Positions 1-12,294 of a DNA stretch of 64,000 bases are shown one piece after another. The position numbers were made by a program, and so were the translations under genes. Positions within the stretch are counted from its first letter, which is position 1; each line of letters opens with the position of its first letter. Origin of the DNA: Lethocerus indicus (lineage: Eukaryota; Arthropoda; Insecta; Hemiptera; Belostomatidae); the NCBI GenBank assembly GCA_019843655.1, contig JACDQD010000003.1:11534925-11598924 (forward strand). Direction: 5' to 3'. The notes under the pieces were generated by a model. That model searched no databases. It had not been told where the DNA came from and saw nothing but the letters and a program-made list of their open reading frames with translations.

Positions 1-900
1 GAGTTCGGCCCCAGTCGTAAAAGCCTCGCTTTTCGGCTTTATGACGTTTCGAAACGTAACTCGCCCCCTGCAATTAAACCCACTAGGTTGACCCGCCCGT
101 GCCCCTTTCAAAACAAGGGGATTGCCCTCGTCCAAATCTCTATTCATTCACGTTGGCCAAATTATAAGAGCACACGATACCACCTGCTTATTCAATAAAT
201 AGGACGCACTTCGTCATCAGTAATTGCAATAAAGAATCGTTTAAAATGTTCAGAATCAAATGAAAGTCTACTACATATTTATATTATATGTTTTCTTTAA
301 TTTTGTATTTCACCACAAATATTTTTATCGAGCGAAATTGTTTTGTCCGTGTCATTAAGTCTAATGACGTTAATTCGCGTATATGACGACGTATAAAACT
401 GTTTGTTTTATTACTGCAGAGATCGCCTTCTTATTCTTGTCATAGCACGCTGACTACACATACGTAAGCGTCATGAATATTGAACAATACGATCATCGCC
501 AGCCCGCTATTTTTATTTTACGCGATGCACATAATTTGAAGAATAAATACGGCTATCCGTACGCAGTCAAACCTACGCTCCTCGCTCCATCTTCTTAAGG
601 AGCAACGAGGAAAAAATACCCCGGTTATTTTCATACAAATGTATCGGAATTGTCTTAAAACGGTCTTTGTTTCATTCGACCATTGGTTATTGGGCGTCGA
701 ACTCCAGAATCGCCCCACGCACTCACTCGGTGTCGCGATCAAGTTCAGTTTGGCTGTAATGCAGTTTTCTTTCGTGTCAGTTAAGCTCAATCCCGCAACG
801 GTTCGTCAATAAATCGAAAGGTATTCGTCGTCCAGATTTCCGAGAACCGGAGCATTCACTGTTGTGAATGTGTGTGTCTTCCGACATGACTTCATTAGGT
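1..900. other. AT-rich non-coding DNA, no gene seen
   Basis: Mostly AT-rich sequence with stops in all frames at the density expected by chance. No conserved protein motif, RNA gene or repeat was recognised. Confidence 0.6.
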
Positions 901-940
901 TTGCGCCTGGGGTGAGATGAGGGGGCGGGTCTAACGCCCT

Positions 941-959
941 CCGAGATCTCTAATCTCGG
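941..959. repeat. Short perfect hairpin
   Basis: CCGAGAT at 941-947 and ATCTCGG at 953-959 form a 7-bp stem with the 5-nt loop CTCTA. A U-rich tail, needed for a terminator-like reading, is absent. Function unknown. Confidence 0.6.
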
Positions 960-1091
960 GAATTTCGCCCGGCTTCGTTACCGTCCCGTTGTCCGGACTG
1001 GACCCGGTCCATAACGGCCTCACGAGGCGATGCCTCCGGACGAGCGCTGAGCGAGCAGTGCCCGCGCATATTTTACGGGGGCTCCGGCCGA

Positions 1092-1143
1092 GATCTCGAC
1101 GGGCCGATGACGGACGTCGGCCGGCTCCCTCCCCGTCGAGATC
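1092..1143. repeat. 12-bp perfect inverted repeat with a 28-nt spacer
   Basis: GATCTCGACGGG at 1092-1103 is exactly complementary to CCCGTCGAGATC at 1132-1143. The spacer contains a smaller possible stem, GCCGA at 1103-1107 with TCGGC at 1117-1121, which overlaps the outer arm by one base. It could be a structured RNA, a cruciform or chance in GC-rich DNA. It does not match a microRNA precursor that I know. Confidence 0.6.
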
Positions 1144-1380
1144 CCTCCCCGAGATACCGCACTCTACATTCCCCAGTGTCGATACTCACGCTCGGACCCG
1201 TCCCCGGCTATTTTTCTTTCTCAGAGTCCCGATCCGATGTGCGCTCGGGACGCGGAAAATATTACCCCGGCATAATCCCGCCCGTACAATTTATGGACGG
1301 GCATTCATCAAAAACCCGGGGACCGTATGAAGTTGTAATAACATTATCTCCGCGACGGATTTACGACCGCGTTGAATAAT

Positions 1381-1980
1381 AAATTTCCGATATATTACCG
1401 ATTTCGAATTTGGACCGATCGTAAATTCCGCCGCGTTGGGAGCCGGAGCCGAATATTTCGAGGAGCGTAAATATTTATGCACGAACCGAAATATCTGATG
1501 GGGGACGATTTCCAACTGACTCCCGGTTATATATCTCGAGTGAATCCCGGCGGCGTGGAAGGCTTGTTCTACCAGGAGGGATAAAAAGCTAGTGTCGCCG
1601 TGGTCGGTAACAAAATAACGATGAATCCCCGGCAACCCATTATAGGCGTAGGTGTAATAAATTAGCCGGGAACACGAATGTATATATCATTCTTGCGATC
1701 ACCTGTCTCCTCCCGCTGAATTGGTCTACTGCTAGACCGGTTTATATCATTTTTATTTTAAACGGAGGCCTTACATTATTTATTTTATTTTTCGTTTTGT
1801 TTCACCGAGACAATCCACCCGGGGGGAAACTAGGCGGTAATAGGTTAGTTGATACGAGATGCTATAATAGGCTGATAACACTATATTCCGGTATATTAAT
1901 GTAAGAAGACAACGCTGACACGGCTGGCTGTAGGATATTCGGGGCATTTCAGTGTAGGAAGCGATGGTCGGGCGGTTCAA
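1381..1980. other. Non-coding DNA around a dispersed repeat fragment
   Basis: AT-rich sequence containing the repeat copy at 1702-1744. Nothing else was recognised. Confidence 0.5.
1702..1744 (+). repeat. Dispersed repeat family, copy 1 (fragment)
   Basis: This matches the copy at 13160-13202 over about 43 bases with few differences. Shared blocks are TGTCTCCTC, CGCTG, TTGGTCT and GCTAGACCGGTTT. The GGTC...GACC arms make a small hairpin in both copies. Similarity ends after CCGGTTT, so the 3' half is missing or diverged. The family looks like a SINE or a non-autonomous element, but no promoter boxes or target-site duplications could be assigned. Confidence 0.6.
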
Positions 1981-2250
1981 AAATGAGAGGAGGGCGGAAG
2001 CAGTGGCAACCCGAGGCTCGTGGGTAGAGTGGGCGGGTTCTCACGCGGCCCGGTGTGTACCGGTGGAGAGGCGTTGCGTACGGCGGTGGGTGGGTGGGTG
2101 AGTGGATCGGTTGGGCCGGGGTGGAGAATAACGCGGGCTTAGCGCTGATGAAACCGGGCGGCTCCCACTCCCACGGGCCTCTTTCCGCTCGGCTCCACTC
2201 GAGGAATTTCCTCCGTGTGTGCGTCGTCCCGAGTTTTTCACTTCTCAAAT
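1981..2250. other. GC-rich patch with a GGGT-rich tract
   Basis: A locally GC-rich, CpG-bearing segment. Around 2087-2104 there is a short GGTGGGTGGGTGGGTGAG run, which could form a G-quadruplex. The overlapping short open frames on both strands are low-complexity translations and were not accepted as genes. Confidence 0.5.
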
Positions 2251-4190
2251 GAAAATTAATTATTACTCGGCCTTCTCGCTGGCGGCGGGCCTACTTTCCA
2301 TGGCGGTAATCGGCCGTGGGGCCGCACCGTGAGCTTCTCCACGCCACTTGTTTACACTTAATTGCGCCACCGATGTTCTATTAGAGAGACAATAGAGGAA
2401 AAAAAAGAATCGAGGCCTATTTCCTAATTTTAGACTCCGGTCGCCCACCCCCGTTGTATGCAAATCGGGTAACGATCGATCATAATTCACTCGTTACGAG
2501 TGACGATTGCGTTCTTATTGCTCACACCGGCGTCTTCACGTTCGACAATGGGTCGCATTCAATTTCAATGCCTTCATCATCGGGACCCATAAACCGGGCT
2601 GTCAGATTATACGATGTTGACAGATTAATATGGCATCATTCGGTTTTTGTCAATCACCTATCTCAAACTCTCACATGGTTGTATTCACTAAGTTTAGATG
2701 CGCTACGATCGGCCCCATTTAATGAAAGCAACGTACCTCGATGCTGTAACAAAATTGTTTGTTCATAGTGCGATAAAATGTATATTACAGGAAAGAAAAT
2801 ATTAAATATTATTAAATTACTGGCTCTATAGCCACGACTATAAACATGCAAGTGTAGAATATCGTTGGGCCGAAAATTTGGACGACCCGGCCGTTTCAAA
2901 GGGAGCATCCGGGCCGATCCGAAATGAATAAGAGGGCCGAGAAAAGGAGCGGTGGCTTATTCCGGTTTAAAATCCTCCCGAACCCATAATACTGTAACGT
3001 CCAATTTATCGCTCCGCTAACGGAGGCTTTCGTATTTTGAATTTTGCCTAATGCGAATTGACATGCGGCCCTCCTGTAGGGGGCCTCTTCTCCATAATCC
3101 CGGCCGGCTGATTCTATTTTATGCCCGACTCCCACAACGCGGAACACCTTTTCGAATATCGTCCTCCACTCCTTTATTCCACAGCTATAAAGGTCCTTCC
3201 CTGTATTCCCCACCAACCACCCAAGAATGTTCAACGGGGGTCACAAATTTCGGTTTTTCAAAGTCCCGTTCTGCCAAACAAGTTCTTTTATAGGCGCTAA
3301 CCACCACGAGCGCTGTGCAGTAAAAGGTGACTATGGGTGTCTAACCATTTGGGCCGAATGATATCCTTAGTTATTGTGTAACTTTCTGTTCCCACTACCG
3401 TACCTGGTACCTAACCAAAATTCTTTGTGCATCACATTGTAGTTAGTAGCACTCTATTAGTTGTATAGGACTCTATTTACACCTGTCGGCTGAAAATGAA
3501 TCATTGTTCTTTAAAAACTAGCGGATTCCCCAACTAATACGCGATTTATTAATTAGATGTATTCATTCAACGTTTAATTAAAGATCATTTAATTTGCACA
3601 TAATACTATATATCCAGTTGAAAAGCTATAGAAAGCGCTATTTATTTTTATTACAAAGTTTAATAACACCTAATATTCAATGTGTAATTCAATTTTCCGT
3701 GGTAGTTTTCAATAACCCGAACGAATGAATTATGTCTCTGTTTGCTCTTTTCAGATAAAATAAATTCTACTGCCCATTCAATGGGAATATAAATGAATTA
3801 ATTAATCCGATATGTAATTAAACGAATTAAAAATTCAAAGCCGTCCAATTAACTCAAGAGCTGGTTTCTCTTCAAGAATCGCTGTATAAACTGGAAAGGA
3901 GTCATTTTCAAACATGAGGGTGGCGGAAAAATACCAACAGCTATGCAAAGTATAGGAGAAGCGATCGGACGAGTTCTGCGATTGTGGGACGTCAATCGGA
4001 GGCAGTAGGCTTCATGACTTATTAAGCCTCGGGTTTACATTGGAGAAAATTCCACAGGATCGGGCCCCCTGATATTAGGAATTGTGTTGTCTCTCGCTTC
4101 AAGTCGGTCGCTATCTCGGCTAGGAATCTGGTTGTGTAAAACTAGTTTATAGCAAAATAGAAACTAGAAATAGGCGAGGAGGCGCTCACG
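2251..4190. other. Non-coding DNA, no gene seen
   Basis: No gene recognised. An octamer ATGCAAAT lies at 2458-2465. A CTCF-like sequence, CCTGTAGGGGGCCTC, lies at 3073-3087 and fits about 12 of 15 positions of the usual CTCF core. 3300-3900 is AT-rich with many TTAATTA-type strings. Confidence 0.5.
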
Positions 4191-4440
4191 GTGCTTGATA
4201 GCGGGGCGGGGTGGGCTCACGGTCGGGCGGGCGGGCGGGCTCTTCCCACGTTGCGTTGTTACGCACCCGCGGCGCCGAAGTTGCGCAAGACCGGGCAACC
4301 GGTGGGCAAAAAGGGGAAATTTGCATTCGAAAAGTGAAGTGAGTAGGTCAGCGGGGACAATCGCCCAGTTTGACGAAAAGCGAATTTCTCATCGTGCGTC
4401 GATTTCGAAACTGGGGGGGAAATTATAAATAATTGATCTC
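4191..4440. other. Small GC-rich patch with (CGGG)n
   Basis: Four tandem CGGG units lie at about 4224-4240, in a GC-rich patch of roughly 150 bp. No coding capacity was recognised. Confidence 0.5.
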
Positions 4441-7400
4441 TTGACGGTGGGCGGAGGGGACTTTAATTTGAAGTTCTGATCGCACGGCCCAGCCCGACGG
4501 CCGGCAACCTCGCGGCAATTACACTAAGAATTAAACGATCATTTTCTTACTAAAGAGATCGCAGGAACTTGCACAGTCCTTAGCCATCGTTCAGACTGCC
4601 ACTTCCTACCTAGTTCGATGAAGTTACTCAGCAATACTTCCTTACAGCATAATACTTTAATTATTACGCTCTTATTACCTCCGAGGGTAGATGAATGCCT
4701 AGCCATTGATACCTAATTTGCCTGCTCATTTACATTTTCCGTTGGCTTTTTCTATTTAATTAAAATAAAGTACAGCCCGAAATTTTAAATTTAATCAAAA
4801 TTTATGGTTTCATTGCGATGTAAAATCCATCTACTTACGATGGCATAACTTCCCTAGCGTTTAAATATCATAAATATTCTGTTTAGAGTAAGGAAATTGT
4901 TGTTATCGCCGCTACCTCGGAGGAACGACGCCCAGAGGAGAGCACCCCGAATCACTGCTGCCCACCTGACGCAGTAGCGCTGTACCTAATTTCTCTTAGG
5001 TATTGTGCAAAAAATCACTTGGACAAAGGCAAAGACACTTCTGAACAATTACTGCAAGAAGTATCGGCAATTTATGAACCACCAGAAAAAGCGCGATAGG
5101 CGCCCTTTCTCCCACCTCCGAGAAAAACCGGTGAAAACAACGCCTTCGCGCCTCCTACAGAGTTTTTTTTGGCTTTGTTATTTGTTGATGGCTTTGCAGG
5201 CGTCATTATGCGTGTCGTCGCTAGGAGATTTTTTTATTGATCCTAATTTTTATGAAAAGGATAATTTTATAAATTGTCCACCATGTCCAATCGCCAAATA
5301 ATATCAGCAGTTCTATTGTAATTGGGAAAAAACCTTGTAAAAAATGGGAATATCTGACATTGGCAATATTTACTACTATATAAATACTGGTTTTGTTTAT
5401 AGAAGGTGATTTTTATATATCTGTGTTATGTTAAGAAGTTGTGGGTAGCGTTGTGGGGGTTCGGGTTCGGTGAATCGCCGCTGGGTGCGTAACCGAAAGT
5501 GTATCGTCTCCGTTTCCTCTATCCCCCTTCTTTCCATTTTTTCCTTTCCATCTCTCTTTCCCTCCCAGCCGAATTCCCAGAGATTTTGCGGTCGGAGAGA
5601 AGAATTCGATTTCTCCCCGTGATATAACCGGTTTCGAAATGGTACAGAAAAAGTGATCCGATAACGCCCGGAGGCGAACAATGCCTTCCCTGCCTAACCC
5701 CCCCAGTGAGAATCATGCAAATTAATTGGCAGGTGGTATATTTTTATCCGCTTTTATTGCTTGCGTTTGTTTAGCTGCACCGTGTTTGTTCAGTGTGTAT
5801 ACAACTAAGAATCGCATGAGTAAGATATTATAAATAACTCGCATTGTACTTGAAGAATTCATACCATTCTAATCATTGTCTGGGCAATAATGAAAATTTT
5901 AATTTATTTGTATATATGTATGTATAAATTGTTTATGTTTTATACAGAAAAATCCTCACTAAATTGACGAGAATTAAAATATCCATTGTTATTAGAAACT
6001 GTAATTCTCCTACATAAGTTGAATTTATTAATATAACAGGTGATATCGATAAATGTTCTTGAACTGCTGGAACGGGATCCTTGGCCGCGAGCAGTTAATC
6101 TGATCGCGAAGGTTGTATGACACGGGAATGATAATCTGTATTTCATGGCAACAACTGGAACTCCCTTAGGTGTTAATAAAACTTTTTACCTTAACTACAG
6201 ATCCGGATCTGCTGGCGGGCCCGGTCGCATGTCGTCTTCAGTTACACGGGTAAACTCCCGAGGACGAACTGGTAAACTTCTTGAGAGAGAGAGAGAGTCC
6301 CGCTTCCGCCCGCTCCGAAACCGGTTGTACGAGGCCTCGAGGGCTTAGGCGCTTCTAACGAAGCCGGGAAATTATAAGTTTTAATGAGCCCCGAGAAAAA
6401 CGGGGGAGGCTAAATTTTATGCGTGAAAAAATGAGCTGCCCTCCTCATTCTCGCGGTACGCTACAATGCGGCGGTCCAGCCTCTGAGAAGTGTCATGTTT
6501 TTAATTCCCACTGTATCTAATATCCTTTAATATCCTAAAACGTTTTCCGCGCAATTAATGAGCATAAAGGTTTACCTTTCTCACTAAAACCAGAGGGAGA
6601 GAGAGTTATGAAGCGTAAATTCTGCCGAGTCATTTGTCTTCTGTGTTCACGGGCAACTGAACAGCGGACCAGTGCCAGGAGGAAAGTTATGCGTTCCTTC
6701 GATCGCTCCTGATTTTACCCAAACTATAAAAAAAAACCACAATACTTATAGATTTTTCGAAATTGGTCGGGTTTCAAGTGATCTGAATTCCGTTATTCGA
6801 TGTAGACCCCAACAATTATTTCAGCGTAAAGAAATCAGAAAATGTCAAAAAATATTCTAGTGTTATTACTTCCCTGGAGCTTGTCAATTTAGAGAATAAT
6901 TTTTAATGTGAGGCATTTCTATATTTTTTAATAGACTATATTTATTTATTGCTAAATTATTTTGATTGTATTTCATCTCATCCTTATTAATCAGGATCCA
7001 TATCCAGTTAAAACGAGGTTACGTCCACTGAATATACGCTTTGAATAAAGATTCGTAAGGATTTAAAAAATACGCTTAAGAAAAACCGACCGCATGCGGA
7101 AAGCGATGAGGACGAAAACGGGCGAAATTTATGTTTACTGCCGCCGTTTGGGTGTATCGGGAGTTGTAAAAAACGCATTTCGAATTCCCGGCGTAGGCAC
7201 GTAGAGCGGCGGTTCTTCGGGCTTCTTTCGGGCCGGAGCCGCTCGCCGGACCGCAATGCGAAAAACGATTTCATTTTCAGATAAGAGGGACGACCGTAGA
7301 AAGCGAGCCCCGTCGACCGAGCGTAAAGAAATTTGGACGTCCGATCCAATCGAACTGAGACCAACTTGAAGGCTCCAAACCAGCGGATCCTCAAACAGTT

Positions 7401-9050
7401 TTTTTTTTTAATTAAAATATCCTGTATAGAGAGATAGATCAGAAACAGCTGGGCTTGTAATATTAAATGAATTCCAACTTGATGATTGGTTGGCCATGGT
7501 ATTAATTCCCTTATATCCCGTCATCTATCAGGGATGATCTTTCATTTAAAATACCCACCCCACAAGTCCCAGGTTATTATTCGTGCATCATCTTGTGCAT
7601 TCGCGAACGCAAGGACATATATAAAAGAAATATGGGTTCTTTTTTATATTTAAAATAAAATGAAACACCCGTGAAACAATGAAACACACTTGATATCTGT
7701 CGTTAATATTCATTGCAAACAAATACCGTGAGAAGAAATTAAACCAGTGGAAATTATGTAGATTTCTGCTCTTTGCGCGTACCCAACAACTCATATTTGC
7801 TCTCAGACTGCAGTTGTACGTTTAGGAAGTCCTGTACGTGGAATTACTTGTGGCCCGTACTGGAATTCCGTTACAACCGGTACCACCTTAAAGCCGGGGC
7901 CGTATTCGGTCAAAAATAACGCAGTAAAACGGGCCAGATACGTCACTATCTTGGAACACATCTTGATCACACTTTCGCCTCCTGGAATCGCCCTCGTAAA
8001 ATTCTTTCGTCTCCCCAACGGTTCACCAAAACGTCCGACACTTAAAATACGATTCCGCGCCTCGCTTTTCTAAACTCGGCCAATTGGCTTTAAAGACCCT
8101 TAAAAAAAAGAAAAATTCCTTTCAAGTTATCGAAAGTAATATACTTTTTTTTTCGAGTTCGGATTCGAACACTCAGTTTTATTTCTGTTTTCGAGTACTG
8201 CGGAGAAATCGAAGGGAGAGCAGGTATCCATACTTTATGACCGTTACAGCAGTTCATCGAAATTCGTTACTCGAGACCGATTACGAACTCGGCCCCGTAC
8301 ACCGAAAAAGAGAAGAAAAAATCAGTATATCTCCTTCGCGGAAATTATACACCGTCCTGCGGAGGGTGGGTCGGGGTGGGCGTATTCTTGTGTTAGAAGA
8401 ACGGCTGAGTCAATAGGAAGAATGCGTGGACCGCGCCGACCCCGAATGGCGTCCCGGGGCTTTAATTTGAGGCCGACCAGTCGGCTAAGTCCACCCTCCG
8501 GTACTTGTATCCACCACCCTTGCCAAGAACGCCCATAATTTCAATCGGAATCCGAGGGATGTTGTCCGCGCCCGAAATTTACTGCTGGCCTCGATCGTTC
8601 AGAATAATAAATTGCCGGTATAACTCGAATTCGAACGGGTCAGCGGGGGGAATCGGGGTCCAAATTCTAATTCAGAACAAAACATTTTTGGGACGCCGTG
8701 AGCGAAAACGTATTGTTATATTTGCAGTAGGTAACTACTGTGGCGTGATGTCGCGATAAGTTTGTTTTAAAAATTCGATCGCCGAGTCCTAGGCCTATGA
8801 CAGCTCAGTTTCAAGACCGCACAACTACAAAAGATATTATCATTGCCACCTTCTGGGCAAGATACTTATCTGATATGAATCGTTAATGCCCAAATACTTG
8901 CGAGAGGTTTTGCTTAGTTTTATATGTTGGCAGTTAATGCGACCGAACATTGGGAATGACCGGGCCGGGATGGAAGGAATCGAAAGATCGATTGAATGTA
9001 ATTGTAATACATTAAACCTTCTATTACTTAATAAAACGTTATAAATTCTT
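4441..9050. other. Non-coding DNA, no gene seen
   Basis: Mixed AT-rich DNA. A pyrimidine-rich tract lies at about 5510-5570 and a (GA)n run at about 6281-6297. Open frames such as the 128-codon minus frame at 7008-7394 have no recognisable motif and are within the chance range. Confidence 0.5.
5715..5727 (+). promoter_or_regulatory. Octamer fused to a homeodomain core
   Basis: ATGCAAATTAATT combines a perfect POU octamer (ATGCAAAT) with an overlapping AATTAATT homeodomain-type core. POU proteins bind the octamer through POU-specific and POU-homeo domains. Binding here is an inference from motif match only. Confidence 0.3.
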
Positions 9051-9570
9051 CCCACGGGTTCGCCAGCCGTCTTTGCCGGCCTGGTAGACCGGGCAGGAAC
9101 AATTACGAGAGCGGTTTTAATTATCGCTTTGAATTAATAAATTATACGAGGCGGGCGTACACCTCGGCCGGCACACCAGCGCTAAATATATTACCGGGCA
9201 CCCTTCGGGTTTAATTATATGCCGCTGTTAAATATTGAATTAGCGAGGCGATCTTCCGGACCCTGGTCGGGGCCCCGAACGTCCGCGATTGTCCTATTTA
9301 GAACGGGCGGCCTTTTTCGGTCCCGCCACTAAATCCAGCACGGCCCAAATGTGTTGACACCCGGGCGACGTTTCCCAATCTTCAGGCGCAAATAAAACCG
9401 AGCTCGTGTTTTAATTTTTTCTAACGCCACCCGACGGCCACATTAAATAATCCGTCGCGTTTATTAATGTTTATCGGCCGCAGATCCAAATCTGGAGGGG
9501 CCCGAGTAATTAAACGATGCGGTACGCGTCCGGAATTCTCTCCGGTAAATAGACATAACTGAATTCGATA
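9051..9570. promoter_or_regulatory. Mixed GC-rich and homeodomain-site block, candidate conserved element
   Basis: About 500 bp in which GC-rich strings (CCGGCC, GGGCGG, GGGGCCCCG) alternate with TTTAATTA, GAATTAATAAATTA and AATTAAAC cores. No open frame is supported. Compositional mosaics like this are typical of enhancer-rich conserved non-coding DNA in insects, but conservation cannot be judged from one sequence. Confidence 0.25.
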
Positions 9571-10800
9571 TATTTATGCGCTCGTATTAAGATCACAGAT
9601 TACGTGTTATGAAACTTTAATAAAAAATTTACATCGCTTTTCGATCTGACTATAACGTCGGGCTTCATGTAACTTCAGTAGTATATATAGCCATATGATT
9701 AGAGGGGGTAAATTCAGATGTTTTTATTCGGGCGTTGTTTCGTAATTATTACTACAAATTAAGAAATGTTGTCCCTAATTTAGAGCCTAATTTCGAGTTA
9801 ATCCATCAGAAGTAGGTATTTAAAAAAACTTCAGCTAACAGAATTACATTTTTCAACAATTACTAGACACAGTTTTATGGCAGAAATGAAGGAGGATTGT
9901 TCTGGAAAATGAACAGCTGGGGGTGCATGCAAGTAATTGTAGCCGGCGTACACGCGTTAAAAATATGCGAGTCCCACGGCTCTAAATCAATTGTGCATAA
10001 TAAAATCTCGGCATAATTCCGAATCCCGATGCAAATTGAACGTGATATTTCCAACGGTTGAAATATTTACGGCACTTAATTATATGAAATTATCCCGGCG
10101 CAATAGCAATATTCGAGCGTTGTCAATTAACGATCCGCCGGCCAGTACCGCCTGGAAGGATAATTGGAGCGAGAGCGCGACCCATCCACCGGCGATACAA
10201 TCTCACGCGTTTCTGTTTTTCACCCGACGGGGCGGAAGCGATGGAGAAGATCTTTGGAACATATCCAATTTTTTTTTTCGGGGGAGAATATCGGCCCCAA
10301 ATTCGAAATCCTCTGACCTTTTGAGGCGTTCCTTTTCCTTTTTCCCCTCTTTTTTTTTTTATTTCAGATCTTAGGAAAGCGTCAGACGGTGAGATAATTT
10401 CAGACGGCCGATAATTCCCGACCGGCCTTTTCGGAACTGGTTCCCCGACGAGAGGACGCGGACATTAGCGGCCCCGAGAGACGGATTCCTCCGTGTTTCG
10501 GCGGTCTACCTCGTGCCAATCAAAATCGCGCCGCCGTCAAATAAGATACGGTGTTTAAGAAGTGGCCCGGCACTGAGGCGGGCGCATATCGAGTGGCACC
10601 GCTCCGGCCGTTCGGCAAGAAATGTCACGTTAGAGAAATAACTGGAAACCGAACCGAATCGGGGACAGTTACGGTCGAAAGTTTTCGGTTCTTGGCCCTC
10701 TCGGAGGAAGTGGTGCCGGCGACTTATCAAATTAACGATTCTCTTAATTAAGTTATTCATTAGTTTGAAATGCCCGCCTGTGGGGCCGCAGAAGAATATC
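9571..10800. other. Non-coding DNA, no gene seen
   Basis: No gene recognised. An octamer ATGCAAAT lies at 10029-10036, and a T-rich tract at about 10345-10365. The 127-codon plus frame at 9991-10374 has no recognisable motif. Confidence 0.5.
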
Positions 10801-10837
10801 ATCACTCTTGTGATCGGCTATCTCAACTCAGGGCTTA

Positions 10838-10890
10838 TGTCCTTTACTAGACCGGTTTCGGCGCCTTCTTCCGGCAGTTAATTAGGGCCT
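10838..10890 (+). repeat. Dispersed repeat family, copy 2 (core only)
   Basis: CTAGACCGGTTTCGGC at 10847-10862 is identical to 13190-13205. The preceding TTTA and following GC-rich bases are weakly similar to that copy. The 5' CTCCTCTCGCTGG block of the family is not visible, so this is a diverged or truncated copy. Confidence 0.45.
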
Positions 10891-12215
10891 TAAAATTAAA
10901 TATAGAATAATTTAATTTTAAATGCGCATTTTACAACAAGCAGCAATATGTTCGGAAGTGTTGTTGAGATGTTTTCATTGAAAATGAGCTGAGGCTACTG
11001 GTCCGCATCAATCTGTTCTTTTATAAACTGAAAACTGTGAACGTTCCCTGTCGAGAATACTCCGCCAATGGAGCCAAACCGGACGAAGTAAATCAAGAGT
11101 TAGCCGAGCGGTGGAGTCGGCTCAACACCAGCTGTTAAATCTCAACGGCACTAAGATTGGTCATCTTTGAGGGAACAATTAAAATAAATCGAAAAAACAA
11201 TACCGACTGTGGTATCGTACCGAAAATCATTCAGGACATTCAAAATCTTCCTTTGGGCTTTTGGCTTTAGGATTCACTAGTTCTGTAGTGGTGTCGGTGC
11301 TACTATTGGCCAGATATTATAATTTATTTTACCTGTAAATCATAATTAACAAGGAAAACGGGCATAATTCATGTTCAGCGAGTGTATAATTTTTTTGTTG
11401 TAATAATAATGTGGACGAGTCGCACCGAGATACGGGGCCATGATTTATATTCCCCTTCGGCTCCCGTTGAATTTATGATAAGTGTTGTGCCACAAGCAAC
11501 AGCACTAATAACTAATAATACGAATTGTATTTTGGTTGAGTTACGCTTCAGAGAAGGCGCCGCATTAGTCAGAAGTCACTGTAATTGAATGTGGGGGTGT
11601 TCCCGCGGTTAATAAATTTAGAATCGTTGACCCGTACATTCGTTGCAGTTGTAATTTTGAGCCACCGGACAAGCGAGGGGAAATGTATTTCATTTTCCCG
11701 CTAGTATTTATCTATTCATTTCCACTTTTCCGACAGGCACGAGCAATGAACGAATTTTACTTTTCAGAGACGAAATTTCGAGAGTCAATTTACTCGATCA
11801 ACGACCTATGTCGCAGCGCTGGAGATACGAGTTGTTAACATTCCGAAAGCGGTTCCCAATAATTTAACATCCAGTCCGGATTATAATCATTCCGAGTTAG
11901 TCCCATTATAATAAAGGAACTGGGGGAGGGGTAGGTGGTCCAATCGCTATACGCTGCTCAAAACAAATTGTTTGTTGTAGGATGCAGCTGCCTCCTGCGG
12001 ACATGGATGGCCTAGTTCGAAAACGGGTATAATGAACCGGCTGTGGAAAATAATGAAAAAAAAATAAAATAAAAAAAGATGGAAATATAAAACGTTCCAT
12101 TCCGCCATAATATCAGGCGCCCAGTTTTACTAGCATTTTACATTTCGGGGATCTGTTTTTATGGGCCGGTTATCGTTTTTAACGATCTGGCTCTCCCGCG
12201 GGTTCTTCGTGCTCT
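10891..12215. other. Non-coding DNA, no gene seen
   Basis: No gene recognised. At about 11101-11118 the string TTAGCCGAGCGGTGGAG resembles a tRNA Ser/Leu A-box region, but no matching B-box or cloverleaf follows. Confidence 0.5.
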
Positions 12216-12217
12216 CA

Positions 12218-12220
<3 letters not shown>

Positions 12221-12283
<63 letters not shown>

Positions 12284-12294
12284 TTATTTATTTT
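12221..12294. repeat. (TA)29 microsatellite with a TTTA tail
   Basis: Uninterrupted TA dinucleotides run from 12221 to 12278, followed by about four TTTA-like units to 12294. Long TA runs can extrude and vary in length. No transposon was seen at its edges. Confidence 0.95.

Larger units (their letters stand above)
901..1380. other. GC-rich patch with repeated GAGATCTC-type inverted repeats
   Basis: A CpG-containing GC-rich patch in AT-rich surroundings. The string CGAGAT or its complement recurs near 942, 953, 1089, 1137 and 1152, forming two separate stem-loops listed below. The open frames here are short and in overlapping frames, as expected where GC-rich DNA has few stops. No protein family was recognised. 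Confidence 0.5.

Noticed and set aside
11095..11165. tRNA Ser/Leu-like A-box TAGCCGAGCGGTGGAG
   Set aside because: No B-box, anticodon stem or acceptor stem could be formed downstream.
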